Notes: generated by a model not told the origin, from the sequence alone. A stretch of 64,000 bases of DNA from Acestrorhynchus altus (GCA_034509495.1 CM067515.1:15183558-15247557); one strand, 5' to 3'; counted from the first letter of the stretch, positions 1 to 12,599 are shown. Made by a program: numbers and translations.

Positions 1-41
<41 letters not shown>
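1..41. repeat. (CT)n microsatellite, cut by window start
   Basis: Uninterrupted CT dinucleotide run from the first base; its true length extends outside the window. Confidence 0.98.
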
Positions 42-43
<2 letters not shown>

Positions 44-1845
44 CCTTCCTTTCTGTCCCTCATTTCTCACATTTATATCTCTATTCATTTATATTTCTCC
101 ATCAAGTTGTTTTGTTTCTCTCCCTCCAGTGAGCCTCTAAACATTATGAGCCTTGTTGAGGGTCCTTACTTTTCCTTGTTCCATTATTTGGGCATTGTCC
201 ACTTTTTCTGTCTTTGACAATCTCTATAGCACATCTTTGTTCCTCAGAATTTCTATCTCTTAGTCTTCCCTCACTTAGTATCTCTCTTACTCTCTGTCCC
301 TCAGTGTTTATACCACTCTATAGCACCCGTGCAATTTTCCAATTCATTTTTATATCTTTTACTCCTGTGTTTTTGCCTTTGTGTCATGCCCCTTTTCCCA
401 TACATAGTGGAATAATCAGATTAACACCTGCATAAGCCACAGTCACATCCCGAGGTCTCCTGTGGTTTAAGCACCAAAGTATGTTGTAAAACATACTGAA
501 AAACATACTGTTTGCTTTCCTATTGGCTAATATATCCACCCCTTGACAGGTGACACTATACATGAAGAAAATCAATGTTTTTCACTTCACCTGTCAGTGG
601 TACTAATGGCTAATCAGTGTATTATTCATGTATAAATAAAGGCCTGTTTTATTTGAAATTCAAACATTTACATTTATTTTTATGGCAAAAAGGAATCATT
701 TTATAGCAAAACAGAATCAAGATTCATCTAATCATTTCTAATCATTCTAATTCATTGATGATGAACTCTAATCATTTTATCATTCTAAGATCATATTAAT
801 GCATCATGTATTCATTTTGTCACCCAAAATATTTCCTGAAGGTCTGCCATGCATGATGAATTTTATCAGATGATGAAGACTGAGAGTGATAAACACCCAA
901 GAAACTGGCAGGTGTGAGGAATTTAAACCTGTGAGTATAGCCAAAAGTCAGCATGAAAAGAAAACTGTAGCAAGAAATTGCAAGGTTTCAACAGTGAAAC
1001 TAAGTTGAAAAGCAAGAAAAAATGGAAATGAATGGAAGGGGGATAAAATGAGTGCGTATCATTTAGCTTGAACGCCCCACGTGTCAGAAAGTGTTCTCCC
1101 CCTGTTCCCCTGTCATGATGAATTTAAGAGGTCATCCATCCACAACCTTGTGCAAAACAAAATCCCATCAACGCCACTTCTTACATTTCCCTACCAAAAT
1201 ATGTAGAATAACAACAGGGACAACAACTCAAAGATTAAAGCCAGGGAAGTCCGCCACTGGCCAAATGAACCCTGCTGAGCCTTCCATCTGTCAGACAAGA
1301 AGCAGAAGGGGAGACACAGAAAGAGAGACAGAGTGTAAAAGGAGACTTGGACTTCCCTGTTAAATTTATTTTACTCAGATCAAGACTCAGGTTGCAGGTA
1401 AGAGGCAAAACATTCTTGGCCTGAATGGGTACGATAGACAATAATTCAATAATAACTTGTGCACTGATAACTTTTTTATTGGGCTGCACAAAATCCTTTC
1501 ATCCAACTGCATTTAGATCTGGACAGTAAAACGTGAACAAAGGGGGTGCAGTGAAGTTCACACTACATTTTTCAGTTGAAATCTGGATTTGCAAATATCT
1601 ACAGTCAATTTCTGTCGAAGTTGGTTTCAGACAACTCTATTAGGATACATGCAGGTTCGAACCATTTTTGGTGGGATACAGTTTGGTTCACACCGAATTC
1701 TGTCAAATTGCAGTTGAATTGGAATTGGATAGAATTTTATCCAATCAGTTGGGTTCACACAGAATTTTCCTGAAACACTGATTGAGGGAGAAGCTTCTTC
1801 ACACTTTATGGAGTTATGTCCTCCCAATGAAAGCTTGGGAGGTGG
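42..1845. other. AT-rich noncoding stretch, no gene recognised
   Basis: No splice-bounded coding exon and no transposon protein relic could be seen on either strand. The open frames are short and lack protein-like composition. The only local structure noted is a small palindrome around TGGATAGAATTTTATCCA near 1727-1744. Confidence 0.6.
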
Positions 1846-4080
1846 ATACTATATCTAAAGCTCCTTCTCCTTCTAATCTAACCAACCATACATTTCCATC
1901 TTTACCATCTTTCACAATGAAGTTTTCCCACATTAGCTTTTCTGCTCCCTATTTCTCAATTTATCAGTCATTCCACAGTTTATCAAAGGGAGTCTGGCCT
2001 TCAAAATACTCTCAGCATTCTCAACCCTCATATAGTTTACTCATGCTACCCAGCAAAACATTCACTGGAATAATTCTGGAGTATAGTTGACTTATCTGGG
2101 TTTAGGATTAATATCAAGTTGATGAAGTGAAATGAATTCTCACACTGGAATGGAATTATAAAATTACTGTAGTTTGGAAGAATGACTCTATCATCTGATT
2201 CAGGGGTCACCAACCCTGCTTCTAGACAGCTACTTTCTGGTAGACTTTAGATTCAACCCTAACCCACCCCACCTGATCCAAATTATTACTCCCTTCTGAG
2301 GAGCCCACCTCTCTTCTCCCTGTTACTCAGTTCTATGTTTCAGTCCTTACATCGTGGGTCTGGCCTTCTAGCTTTAAGCAAAAGCTGTCCAGAAATTCCA
2401 AATTCTCAAAGTTTTCACCCTTTAATTTTGAGTTAAATATTCACTGGAATTTCACTGGAATACATTTAGGATCAAAACTTGGTTTGGGTTAGGCTCAGGT
2501 TCTTAGTGCGGGTTAATATATCAGGTTTGATTAAGACCAATGGTTTTTCTCTTCTTTCTGTGCTCTATTAAAAGGATTTTACCACCACCTCATCTCCTCC
2601 ATATTACCCACAGCCTCTCAGTCCTTCAACTGTTCCTCAAAGCATTTGGCCTTTTAGCTCAAAGCAGATGCTGCAGAAAAGTTGGAAGATCTTTGAGATC
2701 TCTCCCTTCATACTTCAACAAAAACTCATTGGTATTTAATTGGAAAACAGCTGAGTTCAGAATAAAACTTGGCTTGTCTAGCGTTGGTTCTGAAGGTACA
2801 GGTGAGTATATCAGGTTAGATAAAAGTTCTTAGAAACTGTGATTGCCACACGTGGTAAAAGAGCTTGAGCCTAACTGGTGGACTGTATTTGGGGGAGACC
2901 TAACAACTGCTTGAAATGGAGAACACTTTATCTGAAGCCCTCCACCCCACCATCACACTTTAAGACAGCATACTTTGTTTCTTCAAGGCTTTTAGCTCCT
3001 CTTTGGAATGGCTTAGTTAAACATTATTCCAAGCTACATCTCTACCGCAGACTTGGGGAATAATTGAAGTCTCGCTATGTTGCAGATGTTACATTGAAAT
3101 ATGAAATCAAATTAAGGTGATGTGGACTTCTTTGGTTTACGTCATGCTTAAAGTTGATATTTTTAAAAGGATCAGTCAGTGAATATTTATTTTTGTTCCT
3201 CTCACTTCTCTGTAAGCAGCTCAGAGTGTCACTAGTCATCCAGAGAGGATTCCAGGGCTGTTTCATATCAACATGGCCTCGAATTCCTGGAGATCCAATG
3301 TACTAAACCTTTTAAAGAAGTAAATGTTCACTCCAAACACAAGTGTTACACTTGGGGTTGCTGAATGCAAATTATGTGCTTCAGAAACGACGGACTCCAA
3401 CAGAGATGTCTCTGATATCCGTTTTGACAGTGCAAAGGCTACCTTGCCTTGACTGGTCAAAACACTTTGCTAAAAGCTCTTCAAAACACAGGGCAAAGTT
3501 GGAGAGATGATTAGAGGCCATTCATTTGAACCATTGGTGACAAATAGACTTGCCAGGTTGGTAATAAAATCATTCAGAAATATTATAGTGGGACATACAG
3601 ATTTAAAGATTCCTGAAAAAGATCTTGGAAGATCTTGGTTTGGGTGAATTGTATTAAACATTGTGACACTAAAGTGATATTGAACTTTTACTTTGTGAGG
3701 AGCTTCTTCAAACATTAAGAATCTTCTTAATACTTACTGGAAATTTGAAATAACTAAGTTTGGGGGGCTTTAAGCTTCATCTCCTTCCAATCTTTCTATC
3801 AACAAAATGCCATACAGTATGTAGCATCCATGTCTCATGATGAAGACTTCACTCCCTATAATCAACTAACTTTTCATCTACGGGTCTTGCTATAAAGTGC
3901 AAAGCAGGAGCTATTCAGATGTTTCAAGTTCTCTATAGTTCTCTCCAGTGATCCAAACCTGCCTCAATTTTCTGTGACATAATCCCACCATATAGTTCCA
4001 TTTTCTCCCACATTTTAAGCGTTTAGGATATGCCTGTGGAACTTATAGCTGAAAAAGCAGAGACGTCCCACATACTTTAC
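1846..4080. repeat. Diverged pyrimidine-rich units repeated at irregular spacing
   Basis: Related phrases recur: an 'actatatctaaagctcc' type phrase at about 1848, its counterparts near 2927 and 3770, and shared CAGTCCTT...GGCCTTnTAGCT and TATATCAGGTTnGAT phrases at about 2340-2530 and 2617-2825. The units look like old tandem or clustered copies of a 300-450 bp sequence. No coding capacity is seen. This is eye alignment only. Confidence 0.35.
2203..2300 (+). repeat. Short dispersed fish repeat
   Basis: Opens with GGGGTCACCAACCCTG, followed by a 'gctact..ctgg.agactttag.t.caacccta' pattern that I recognise as a common interspersed repeat in fish genomes. A related sequence occurs at 43515-43690. 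Confidence 0.45.
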
Positions 4081-4146
4081 ATTGTTTGTGGACAGCGTTT
4101 CTAATGAATTCAGCTACTTTAAGTTAAAACCATTGCTGACTCTCTT

Positions 4147-4395
4147 GAGCAGAAAAACATGAACCTATTGGCATAATTTTAGATGCCAGTATGGGATAGA
4201 TGCTAAAATGTGCTAGAGAGGTATAAAGCCCCCATCACTGAACTGCAGATGAATGGATCTGTGTTCTCTGGAATGATGGTACTCCATTCAATACTTTTGG
4301 GATGAGCTGGGGAGTTGCAATGACCTCACTCAATTGTCACTGAATGCAGTCAAATCCTCACAACAATGCTCTGATTTGGACAGTAGAGGCAGTTG
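4147..4395 (-). mobile_element. Copy of dispersed repeat family M, minus orientation
   Basis: The reverse complement shares with the copy at 16391-16815 the order 'ctactgtccaaatcagagcat', 'gtgaggatttgactgcattcag', 'ccaaaagtattgaatggagtacca', 'tcattccagagaacacag'. It is a partial, mutated copy. Family M is a short non-autonomous DNA-transposon-like repeat (see findings). Confidence 0.7.
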
Positions 4396-5439
4396 ATCTA
4401 GAAAAAGCCTTTTAAGCATCTTTAAATCATCTTTTTTAATATGATTTAATAAGATTTTTATATGATTTAATAAGATTTCAGAAGAAGCAATAAATAAACA
4501 GATGTCCCAATACATTTGTCATTAAACTGTAGTAGAGCAGGGTGGCTTGGTAGTATTATAGTATTGTAGTATTATAAAAACAGTATTTGGAGTTGCCTGG
4601 TGTTTGTAGCTGCATCAACTATTGTCCCTCTGTTTTGCCACCTCCACTATCACCACCCGGTTTCAGATGATAATGTCAACTGTTTGATGTTTCCTGTTCT
4701 TTGTTTTGGGCCAGAATGGAGGTTCGTTCGTCCATGTCGTAAGGGTGCCTGCTGTTGACTCGTTCATCTGGATTCAAGATGAAAGAACAATAAGGCCTTG
4801 AACTCCAGGTTCTCCTGAGAGGCTTCCATGCCCTCCACTTTATCGTGGTCACTTTCTCTGATCTACTCAATGACACAGAGGTGACGGAAAGCAATGAGTG
4901 CCTCACTTTACTCTCTCTCTTGCTCCACCACCTCTGTTAACCCCCCTCTCTGTTCCCATCACTCTCTCTCCTTCTGTTTCTGTCCGTCTTTGATTATTAT
5001 GGTCTCTCTGATAGCATGGGAGTAGTGCCTTTTGTCTGTAATAGCCATCCAATCAGATCCCAACACTCAATCTCTAATGCAACAGTGGACACACACAGAA
5101 CATATCTCCACTAATTTCTAAGAACAGAACCAGAATGAAGTGCTTCCCTTTGGGCTTAAACATGTCCCCCTGATTATATTGACACTGTACCCTTTTTATA
5201 TCATTATTACATAAGTTCAGAAATTGTAGAATGGAATATAAGTGCTTCAGAACAGCAGTTTGTCTCTCGGTTTCCAATAAGCTCTTCTGAAAATTTCTTT
5301 ATTGTGACATTCTTCATTTGAGCGGTGAGAGACATCCAGATAAGCAGACAGACAGCTAGAAATGAATGTGTGTTTGAAAAAGAGCAGAGACTCAGAGAGA
5401 GAGAGAGAGTGGGAGCACCTACGTGTCTCCCTCAAGTGT

Positions 5440-5690
5440 CTCCAGCTCACCTTTAATCTATGGAAATGCGCTCCAGCAGATGAGGCATAATTGTAAGTGC
5501 AGTTTGACCATTCAAATGTCTGAGGGCTGGCTTGATCAGTGGGCCAAGGATGGAGGGAGATAATCACCATCGCCCACGGTGCCCTGATGATGGGGCTGGG
5601 ATTCATTCACCAAGCAGAAAAACAAATTAAAGCCCTCCTGGGCGAGCAGCCTATTAGACAATAGCATATATAAATATTTTATCTTGGGCG
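5440..5690. promoter_or_regulatory. Candidate conserved noncoding element
   Basis: Block of balanced composition, free of microsatellites and recognised transposons, with homeobox-type TAAT/ATTA cores and a 'catataaatatttta' AT core. A 119-codon minus-strand frame crosses it but lacks splice sites and familiar protein features. Conservation cannot be tested here. Confidence 0.3.
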
Positions 5691-6169
5691 CTACAGGTTA
5701 GCAAAGGTTTAGTACATCCTCATTCACACAAGGGCCTGCACTTCAGCACAGGGCCTTTGTCTCATCTTGGGTCTTAAATGGAGAGATACTGGCCATCTTT
5801 CCTTTAAAGATGAGTGCATTTACTGTATCAATTCTTTAAATACTAAATTCAGGATTCTTTTTATTTTTGTTGTCCTACAAAATACACTTCAAGAAATTAA
5901 TTAAAGGCATTGTTTGTAAAATGAAAACATGCATAATTTTTATTTATTTATTTAATTGCTTAACCAATAAAAGGTTTAGCGATAACTCTACCAGGAGATG
6001 CCAATACCATGTCAGCTGTTAGAACAGGGTGAAAGAAAAACACCAAATGGGCCTCCATTGATACTTTTGCTTTTAGTGTCAGTTGGCCTGTATCAGCAGG
6101 CATAGAGCAGTTGCTTGTAATGGAGTAGTGGGTTTTCTGTGTGGGGCACAAATGATTTTCCTCTGCTCT

Positions 6170-6420
6170 ATGTTGATGTTGATGGTCTGATTAGCTGACA
6201 GCAGGCAACTGTAATTATCTCAGCCGGCGTTAATGACCGTGGCCACGTGCATGGTGGGAGCACGAAGTGAGAGCCAGTGCTCTCCTCCACCTCCTCCTTC
6301 CGCTTGGACGTAATGAGGCTTGTCCTCTAATGAGCAGGATTTAATGGATTTATCACTGTTAGGACTCCATGAGACTCCCTCAAGTCAAATAGCCCTAATT
6401 GGTGTTTAGAGATTACAGGG
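6170..6420. promoter_or_regulatory. Candidate conserved noncoding element
   Basis: Microsatellite-free block rich in TAAT/ATTA homeodomain-type cores (GTAATTATC, GTTAATGACC, CCTAATTGG), with a CACGTG E-box inside GGCCACGTGC. Composition differs from the AT-rich flanks. No reading frame looks coding. Confidence 0.35.
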
Positions 6421-8050
6421 TGTGAAAAAAGAACCGTAGTATGCCAAAGCCTATTCAGTTAAAGCTAACCAAGTTTATCTCCTCCAAAACCAGGATTAGA
6501 TAGCCTGTAGCTCAGAGTATCAATGTCCTGGTCCGGGTTATCTCTAGATATATTCATTGTTATGTTTAACCTACTCTAATTTTATTGTAGTAAGGGCAAT
6601 GAGTGGATGTACACTCTCCAAAATAAAGATACTACAAAGGTGCCTCAAACAAACCATTTGGGGGTTCATTTTTGTAAATATGTTTACAGAAGTGAAGGTT
6701 TTTCATGCCCACATGAACACAAATCATGTAAAAAGAAATTAATACAGAGCATCTCCAATAAAAAAGCATGGTCCTATCACCCCTTTATACAGACAAACAG
6801 ACAGACATACATACAGATGAACAGATAGATAGGCATGTTAGTCTGCTTTTCGCTTTTCTCTGTAAAATACAAGAACATTTAGGTTTTTGTGAATGTTGAC
6901 ATTTGGCATTTGGTCGCTTCTTGCACTATTTGCACTGTCCAGCTGTCAGTTGCACTGACCAGAGTTGTTGCCATCTCATAATCTGTGATCAATACTACTT
7001 TGGTGTTAATGTATGTTCATTGATCAGCCATTAATCAATGGATGTACATTTGGGGCTACAAAAACCAATTTCCCAATGGGACCAAAGCTGAAACTGTGCT
7101 CTAACTTTACAATTAAACATTTGACAGAAATGGTCAGAAATTCACATTCTATGCTGAGATAATGGTTAGAGTAATGGTTAGGCTGACTTTTGGTGCAGTT
7201 TACATTACAATTTGATATTTGATATTGATTTGGACATGTTTTCTTTTCATCTAGATCTAAATAATGCATTCAGTGTAGATTAACAGCAGTTAAAAAATGC
7301 CTAAACAGCTATATAAATCTCTCAGTGGAAAACCCCTAGTATCTCCATATTTGCAGATTTTGCAGTGAACCAAAAAAACACCAACTTAACTTTGGGCAAT
7401 GCATTTGGGCAATTGTATTGGTCCATTCATCATGAGCTTATATCATAATATATAGAACAGCTAGAACAGCTGCCAGATTCAAAATATGTTAAAATATGTA
7501 AATGAACTGAAAACTAATTAAAAAAAATAAATAAATAAAAAAAAGGTTTAGGAGAGCAACGAAACACATAAAAAAGTCACATATAGCCATGAAATGTATT
7601 CTCGTCTAGTCTGATGGGATCCATCTTTTTTGTTATGCCCAATTTGAAGAGTTTTTTTTTGTATCAATTTGTATCTTATTCTTCTTTGTAGAACTTAATC
7701 CATTGATACAGATTACAACCACTGTGAAAAACATACAAAACAACTAGCATAATATGTTCAGTTAGAGGGTGTCACAGTAATAGAAATAAGAAGAGGATTT
7801 CACTCAAACCACAATGTTACAAACACCACAAAAAACATGCATGATATGAAACACTATATGAATCCACCAACAAAAGGTGAATCAGATTGCTTTAGAGCAA
7901 GGGAGAGGAACTCACGGTCCTGGTGGGCCGGATTCTTGCAACTGGAAATCAGTGTTTGGAGCTGGGAAATCAATCTGTGCTGGAATCTGGCCCTCAAACT
8001 TCAATTCCCTCAGATATCCCTTATCAGGACATTTATTCTGAATTTTGACG
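6421..8050. other. AT-rich noncoding stretch, no gene recognised
   Basis: Short stop-rich frames, simple A-rich patches (about 7520-7545) and no recognised transposon protein. Around 7900-7935 there is a weak match to a common fish repeat phrase (CACGGTCCTGGTGGGCC). Confidence 0.55.
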
Positions 8051-8054
8051 CTGA

Positions 8055-8212
8055 GCAAAAACAAAGGCAGCAAACAGCCCCATCTCATTTTCCTTAAATA
8101 AATATCTGGGTCAGTGACCTCATTAGCCCTGGCTCCTTCCGCTGATCAGTTGGAGTCTGCATGCAGGATGAACATGTGAACAGAACAGTAAACATGCACT
8201 GGAATGCTTGAA
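8055..8212 (+). repeat. Copy of dispersed repeat family F
   Basis: Shares an ordered set of phrases with 33800-33972: CAGCCCC, TCTCATTTTCCT, ATCTGG.TCAGTGA, GCTGATCAGT, GAGTCTGCAT, AGTAAACATGCACTGGA. Other copies are at 45672-45832 and 55030-55262 in reverse. No coding capacity; the class is unknown. Confidence 0.65.
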
Positions 8213-8699
8213 TATAATTTATTAGACAAGGATAGATAGGATAAGTCACATTTGTTTGTTATGATATGTGAGTCATATCTGTAGGTTACACTGATCCTGA
8301 ATTATGAAGCATCAGGTTGTAAGAGTTCATTTAAGCTTTAACTCTAGACTTGCTCGTCTGTGAAAATGGTATTGAGCAGAAATTAAAAAATGAGAAAACT
8401 AAAATCTATTTCTGCTTTACTATACTTATAATATTTTTTGTAAGTTAGCATCAAGTGGTTAAAAAATTGAACTGACATACGTTACACAGATTTTTACGGG
8501 ATTTTTACACCCTCTGTCCACACAGGTCTCTACACTACTATGATCCTACCACATTAAGCTTGCTTGAAGCACCCCCTCCCCCCAGCCCCCACCCCGCCAT
8601 AACATCCTAACCACTGTGGACACCCATATGTCCCCAGTGTCCTCGTTTTTGAAAACCAAAATAAGGTCACCCTAATTTATCAATCTTTAAAAACTCAAT

Positions 8700-9000
8700 C
8701 CAGCTGCTGAGGAGAGAGTTTATTTTGGCTAGCAGCAAGCCTTCACTCGCTTCATGTGCCGGGAGAGTGGAATCTACTACTTCGAAACAAGCTATAATTG
8801 AATAAAAGGACTTTAATCTGAAGAGGCTACAAAACACACTAACTAAATGCTGCGTCTGACTGAACCGCTAATCCTGCAGTTTCCCGCCAAATGCACTGAG
8901 GCCTCCAGAGGAAGAAAGAAGGAAGAACGCTTTGAACGTCTTCTTGTTTATTCCTGCTCTTTTCCCATATTTACTTCTGAGCCGTCACTCATCTTCTCTT
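8700..9000. promoter_or_regulatory. Candidate conserved noncoding element
   Basis: Microsatellite-free block immediately upstream of a CA repeat, with balanced base composition and AT cores such as GCTATAATTGAATAAAAG. A 152-codon plus frame crosses it only because the CA repeat extends it. Function is inferred from composition alone. Confidence 0.28.
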
Positions 9001-9042
9001 CTCGCCTTGTTCGTTCTCCCCTGTGGCTTTTCTCTGTCTCTC

Positions 9043-9046
<4 letters not shown>

Positions 9047-9090
<44 letters not shown>
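9047..9090. repeat. (AC)n microsatellite
   Basis: About 22 uninterrupted AC units. Confidence 0.98.
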
Positions 9091-9092
<2 letters not shown>

Positions 9093-9099
9093 AGACACA

Positions 9100-9232
9100 C
9101 ACAGGCTGTGGGAGGGCGCTGTTGCCAGCACAGAGATGTGAAGGAGCATCTGAAACCAATTAGGGTGCTAAAGCAGCCACCCAAAGACTCGGTGACGGAT
9201 AGGCCTCATGTATTTATAGTTGAGGTAATTGG
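9100..9232. promoter_or_regulatory. Candidate conserved noncoding element between two CA repeats
   Basis: Block with CCAATTAGGG and GAGGTAATTGGC homeodomain-type sites. It may be a continuation of the block at 8700-9000 split by the CA expansion. Confidence 0.28.
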
Positions 9233-9234
9233 CA

Positions 9235-9262
9235 ACACACACACACACACACACACACACAC
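9235..9262. repeat. (AC)n microsatellite
   Basis: 14 AC units. Confidence 0.97.
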
Positions 9263-9955
9263 ATTTGTATTGCTGTCCTTATGGGGTGTTTTGTTTTCTA
9301 CATAATGATGTGTTATTCTTATAAAAAATAGGATAAAGGGTAGGATAAACCGGTGGTGACCATGGTTGACCCATCTTGCAAATGGTCCCCTTGGTGCCAC
9401 AGTGCCATTTTGTGAGTATCATTAACAAAGTGTTTTAAGCTTGGTAAAAGTGCATATTGTACATAAAATACTAAGAGACCTATTTTGGCTAGTTTGGCTA
9501 ATTTTAGCTCCTGCAGGGATCATTTGTGCAGTTTGCGCTTCAGTTTTTTGTATAAATTGATCTGACACCATTGTGGGCAATGTATAGTGGTAAAAGCTGT
9601 TTCTCAAATGCTAGATACCTTCATGTTAGCTAGAATGACAGACATTAACTTCTGTTAGCTCCTGTGGTGGCCTCTTGTGCAATTAACGGGTCAGATTGGT
9701 GTATAAGAAAACTATGACACCACAAGGCAATTTCAGGGAACCTTCTGGACAGGGGTCTTTGTGGTAATATTTTGTGACAGGGATTTTTTTTAAATATAAT
9801 TTTTATATTATATTTTAATAATATTAATGTTAAATGTAGCTAAAGCTGCTGTCCCCATTAAATATGATACAATAAGGGGTTCTCACAATGTTCTAGCTAA
9901 ACACAAACATGAAGGTGAATAAGAGGACTAAGGCAATGTTTGAAAATACTCCAGT
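9263..9955. other. Noncoding stretch, no gene recognised
   Basis: No coding exon or clear repeat is visible. An AT-rich patch lies at about 9787-9835. Confidence 0.5.
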
Positions 9956-9956
9956 A

Positions 9957-10365
9957 CTCCAAGTCATCTAGAAAATGGCTCTTTGGTCTGATCAGATCAA
10001 AATGGAGCTTTTTGGCCATCAGTAGGCCCTGGGGCCTTGTGAAGATATAAATAAAATGAATATAGATAAATATAGGGACATTCTGGAGGATATTCATATT
10101 CATTCTGCAATAGAACTGCGACTTAGCAGAACATTTAATTTCCAACAAGACCTGAAGAATATGGCAAAATAGTTTAAAAACAACAAGGTGAATGTTCCAG
10201 ACCTCCATCCAATGCAACCTGACAAACTTTGAGCAGTCTTGACAACAGGAATGGAGTAAAATTGCTATATCTTTTGTCCAGATGTGCAAGCCTGATTGAG
10301 ACCTGTCCACACAGACTCAAGGCTGTGACTGCATCCAAATGTGCATCTGCTAAATTTTGACCTGG
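9957..10365 (+). pseudogene. Tc1-like transposase relic
   Basis: The plus strand retains recognisable pieces of a Tc1-family transposase: 'atggagctttttggcc', a FQQD-like segment (AATTTCCAACAAGAC), a NNKVNV stretch, and the C-terminal pattern 'cagatgtgcaagcctgattgagacctg' (family: RCASLVETYP). The usual catalytic-core middle is missing between about 10030 and 10100, and several frameshifts and stops occur. Inverted repeats were not identified. It is a dead fragment; Tc1 transposases normally act on TA target sites by cut and paste. Confidence 0.75.
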
Positions 10366-10539
10366 AAGCGAGGAATATTTATGCAGTCATTTATTTTACA
10401 TGATATATTTCTATTTCATTAATATTATTTTGTAGAAATCTGTTTTAACGTTGACATTTTTAAATATAAGCCCACTTTAACATAAATATAAATATACATT
10501 TTGTAAATATAAAGCCAAATTATATTAGTCACAATTCAA

Positions 10540-10600
10540 TTTAGAAAAGCAATCAATGGTGAAAACATCCACAGAAGTATATACTATTTCTGTGAAGAGA
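10540..10600 (+). repeat. Small repeat shared with 13462-13510
   Basis: Both loci contain the pattern AGCAAT.AATGG.GAAAAC.TCCACAG followed by 'aagta.atactattt'. The shared length is about 50 bp with a few mismatches. The class is unknown. Confidence 0.5.
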
Positions 10601-10619
10601 ACACTGTAACCCCCATTAC

Positions 10620-12020
10620 TGTACTGTGTTTTTCTAATAACAAGCCCTGGGTTACCCCAAAACTGAAGGCCCTTCTGGAGGAAAAGAAGACTGCATTTAG
10701 TACCCTCTATATTTAGACCAGTACATAAAGAGAATGGAAGGCCAGATGCAACAGAACAACATGATTTTGAGTTTGGAGGGGTCCAACAGGCAGCCTGTAG
10801 GAAACCTGCAATGGGCAAATGACCTCTATTCCTTTTCAACAGATTTGATCAGGTATCTGACCTTCCCTCAGCCTAGAATGCACCCCTGTTTTCAGCTCCC
10901 AGCATTCAGGCCTCTGTTCCTCTGTCCCTGACCAGAGAACAAGTGAGGAGGGGACTGAGGAAGATGAAGGTGAGAAAAACAGCAGGTCCAGACAACACCA
11001 GTCTTGAGATCCTGAGGCACTGTGCAGACCAACTGTGTGGGATATTAAAGGACATTTTCAACCTAAGCCTGAAACAGGAGAGTGCCAGTAATCTGGAAGA
11101 CATCATGTGTAGTACCTATCCCAAAAAACTGCACACCCAAGTGATCTGAATGGTTACAGATCAGTACCACTGACCTCACATCTGATGAAGGCTCCAGAAA
11201 GACTTGTTCATGCCCATCTTCATCCACTGATGGGATCAGCTAAGCTATCCTTTGCTATTTGCATACCAGCCATGTATTTTAGTGAAGGATACAGTAACTT
11301 ACCTACTCCATATATCCCTTACTTATCTTGAGAAGGTGGGATGCACTGTTAGAATCATGTTCTTTGACCTATCGAGTGATTTAAAGAGAACATTGGTGGA
11401 TCACCATTTCATCACATGGACTATGGACTACCTCACACACAGACCACAGTACATGTGACTTAAGGATGTACTATGTATCACTGCTCTGCAGCACAGAGAC
11501 CCAACAGGGAACAGTCCTGGCCCCATTCCTCTTCACTCACTACACTGTGGACTTCACCCGCAACACCTCAACCTGGCACCTCCAAGAATTCTCTGATGAC
11601 TCAACTCAGATGACAATGAAAGGGAATACAAAAAAGCTTCAAGGGACTTTATGGACTGGTGCCAACAGAACTGCCTCCAGATCAACACGGGTACAACCAA
11701 AGAGCTGGTGCTGGATTCCCATAGGACTAAGTTCTCCTGACCCACTCCAGTTAACATCCAAGGAAGGGACATTGAGATTGTCAAGAAATACAAGTAGCTG
11801 GGTGTTCATCTAAACAACAAACTGGGCTGGTCTGACACCACACACATCCTGTATAAGAAAGGCCAGAGCAGACTGCACCTGCTGAGGAGGCTCGAGAATA
11901 GAGGATGGACTTCTCCACTCTTTTCATGACTCTGGTGGCATCAGCCATCTTCGATGGCATTGTCTGCTGAAGAGGTGGCATTACAGCAGCAGATAGGGAG
12001 AAACTGGACAAGCAGTTCAC
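10620..12020 (+). pseudogene. Degenerate L2/CR1-like LINE, ORF2 reverse transcriptase
   Basis: Translation in shifting frames gives a familiar LINE order: KPWVTPKLKALLEEKK-like at about 10645, ANDLYSFS at about 10815, VRKTAGPDNTSLEILRHCAD at about 10970, DLCG/FNLSL, then ...QQGTVLAP...L. The catalytic box reads EFSDDSTQM at about 11585-11610 (family: F-A-D-D), so the two aspartates survive. Later come NTGTTKELVLD-type, IEIVKKYK*LGVHLN and VASAIFDGIVC. At least four frameshifts and several stops make it inactive. The endonuclease end is missing, so this is a 5'-truncated or decayed copy. The clade call is from motif memory and could be a sister group such as Rex1. Confidence 0.85.
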
Positions 12021-12021
12021 A

Positions 12022-12215
12022 CCTGGCATTAGGCATGGTCCCAATAGGTTCATGTTTATCTGCTCCAGAGAGTCCTATTCTATTGACAGTGTCTAACTGT
12101 ATACTGTGTGTGAATTTGCACATCTGTGCCAGCAATGGGTGCAACTTGAAGTAGCGTAATACGTTAATTAGAAGGGGTATTGACAAAACATTTGAACATA
12201 TAGTGAAGTACAAAT
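12022..12215 (+). mobile_element. Copy of dispersed repeat family M (3' half)
   Basis: Contains TGGCATTAGGCATGGTCCCA, 'ctgctccagagagtcctattctatt', a 'gtgtgaatttgcacatctgtgccagcaatgggtgcaactt' order and the end 'agaaggggtattgacaaaacattt'. It abuts the end of the LINE relic. Confidence 0.75.
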
Positions 12216-12599
12216 AGGGTGATATTTGGGGGACCAGCTTGACAAGGGGTAAGACCACTGTCACTTTGGTTCATCCTTCCAATCATCTTATCCACTTTCT
12301 GCTCAGAGTTGCAGGTAAAAGACAAGAACACCCCAGAACAGGGCACTGATCCATGGCAGGCATAGTCACCATAGCAGGTTTTTGGTGGCCCTGGGAAATT
12401 TCAGTCCCCACACAGTGATAAATACATGTACACACAGCCAGACACACACAGAAACACACATGTTTATAGCTTTTCCACTTTTATCAAGCAGGGCGAGGGC
12501 CTCCCCAGACCCACCCCTTCCAAAATCATGATTCATGTTACATCACAGTTTGATAGTTCATCTGTGTATGTGATCACACTCTGCTCCTCCTTCAAACAG

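Noticed and set aside
4690..4880. Minus-strand segment reading SDHDKVEGMEASQENLEFKA as a coding exon
   Set aside because: It has a plausible acceptor but no partner exon, no donor, and a stop soon after; no family recognised.
5247..5606. 119-codon minus-strand frame
   Set aside because: No splice sites or family features; better explained as a noncoding element of high complexity.
8847..9305. 152-codon plus-strand frame
   Set aside because: Its length comes from an (AC)n repeat translated as Thr-His; flanks are not protein-like.
9897..10310. 137-codon minus-strand frame
   Set aside because: It is the antisense shadow of a Tc1-like transposase relic on the plus strand.
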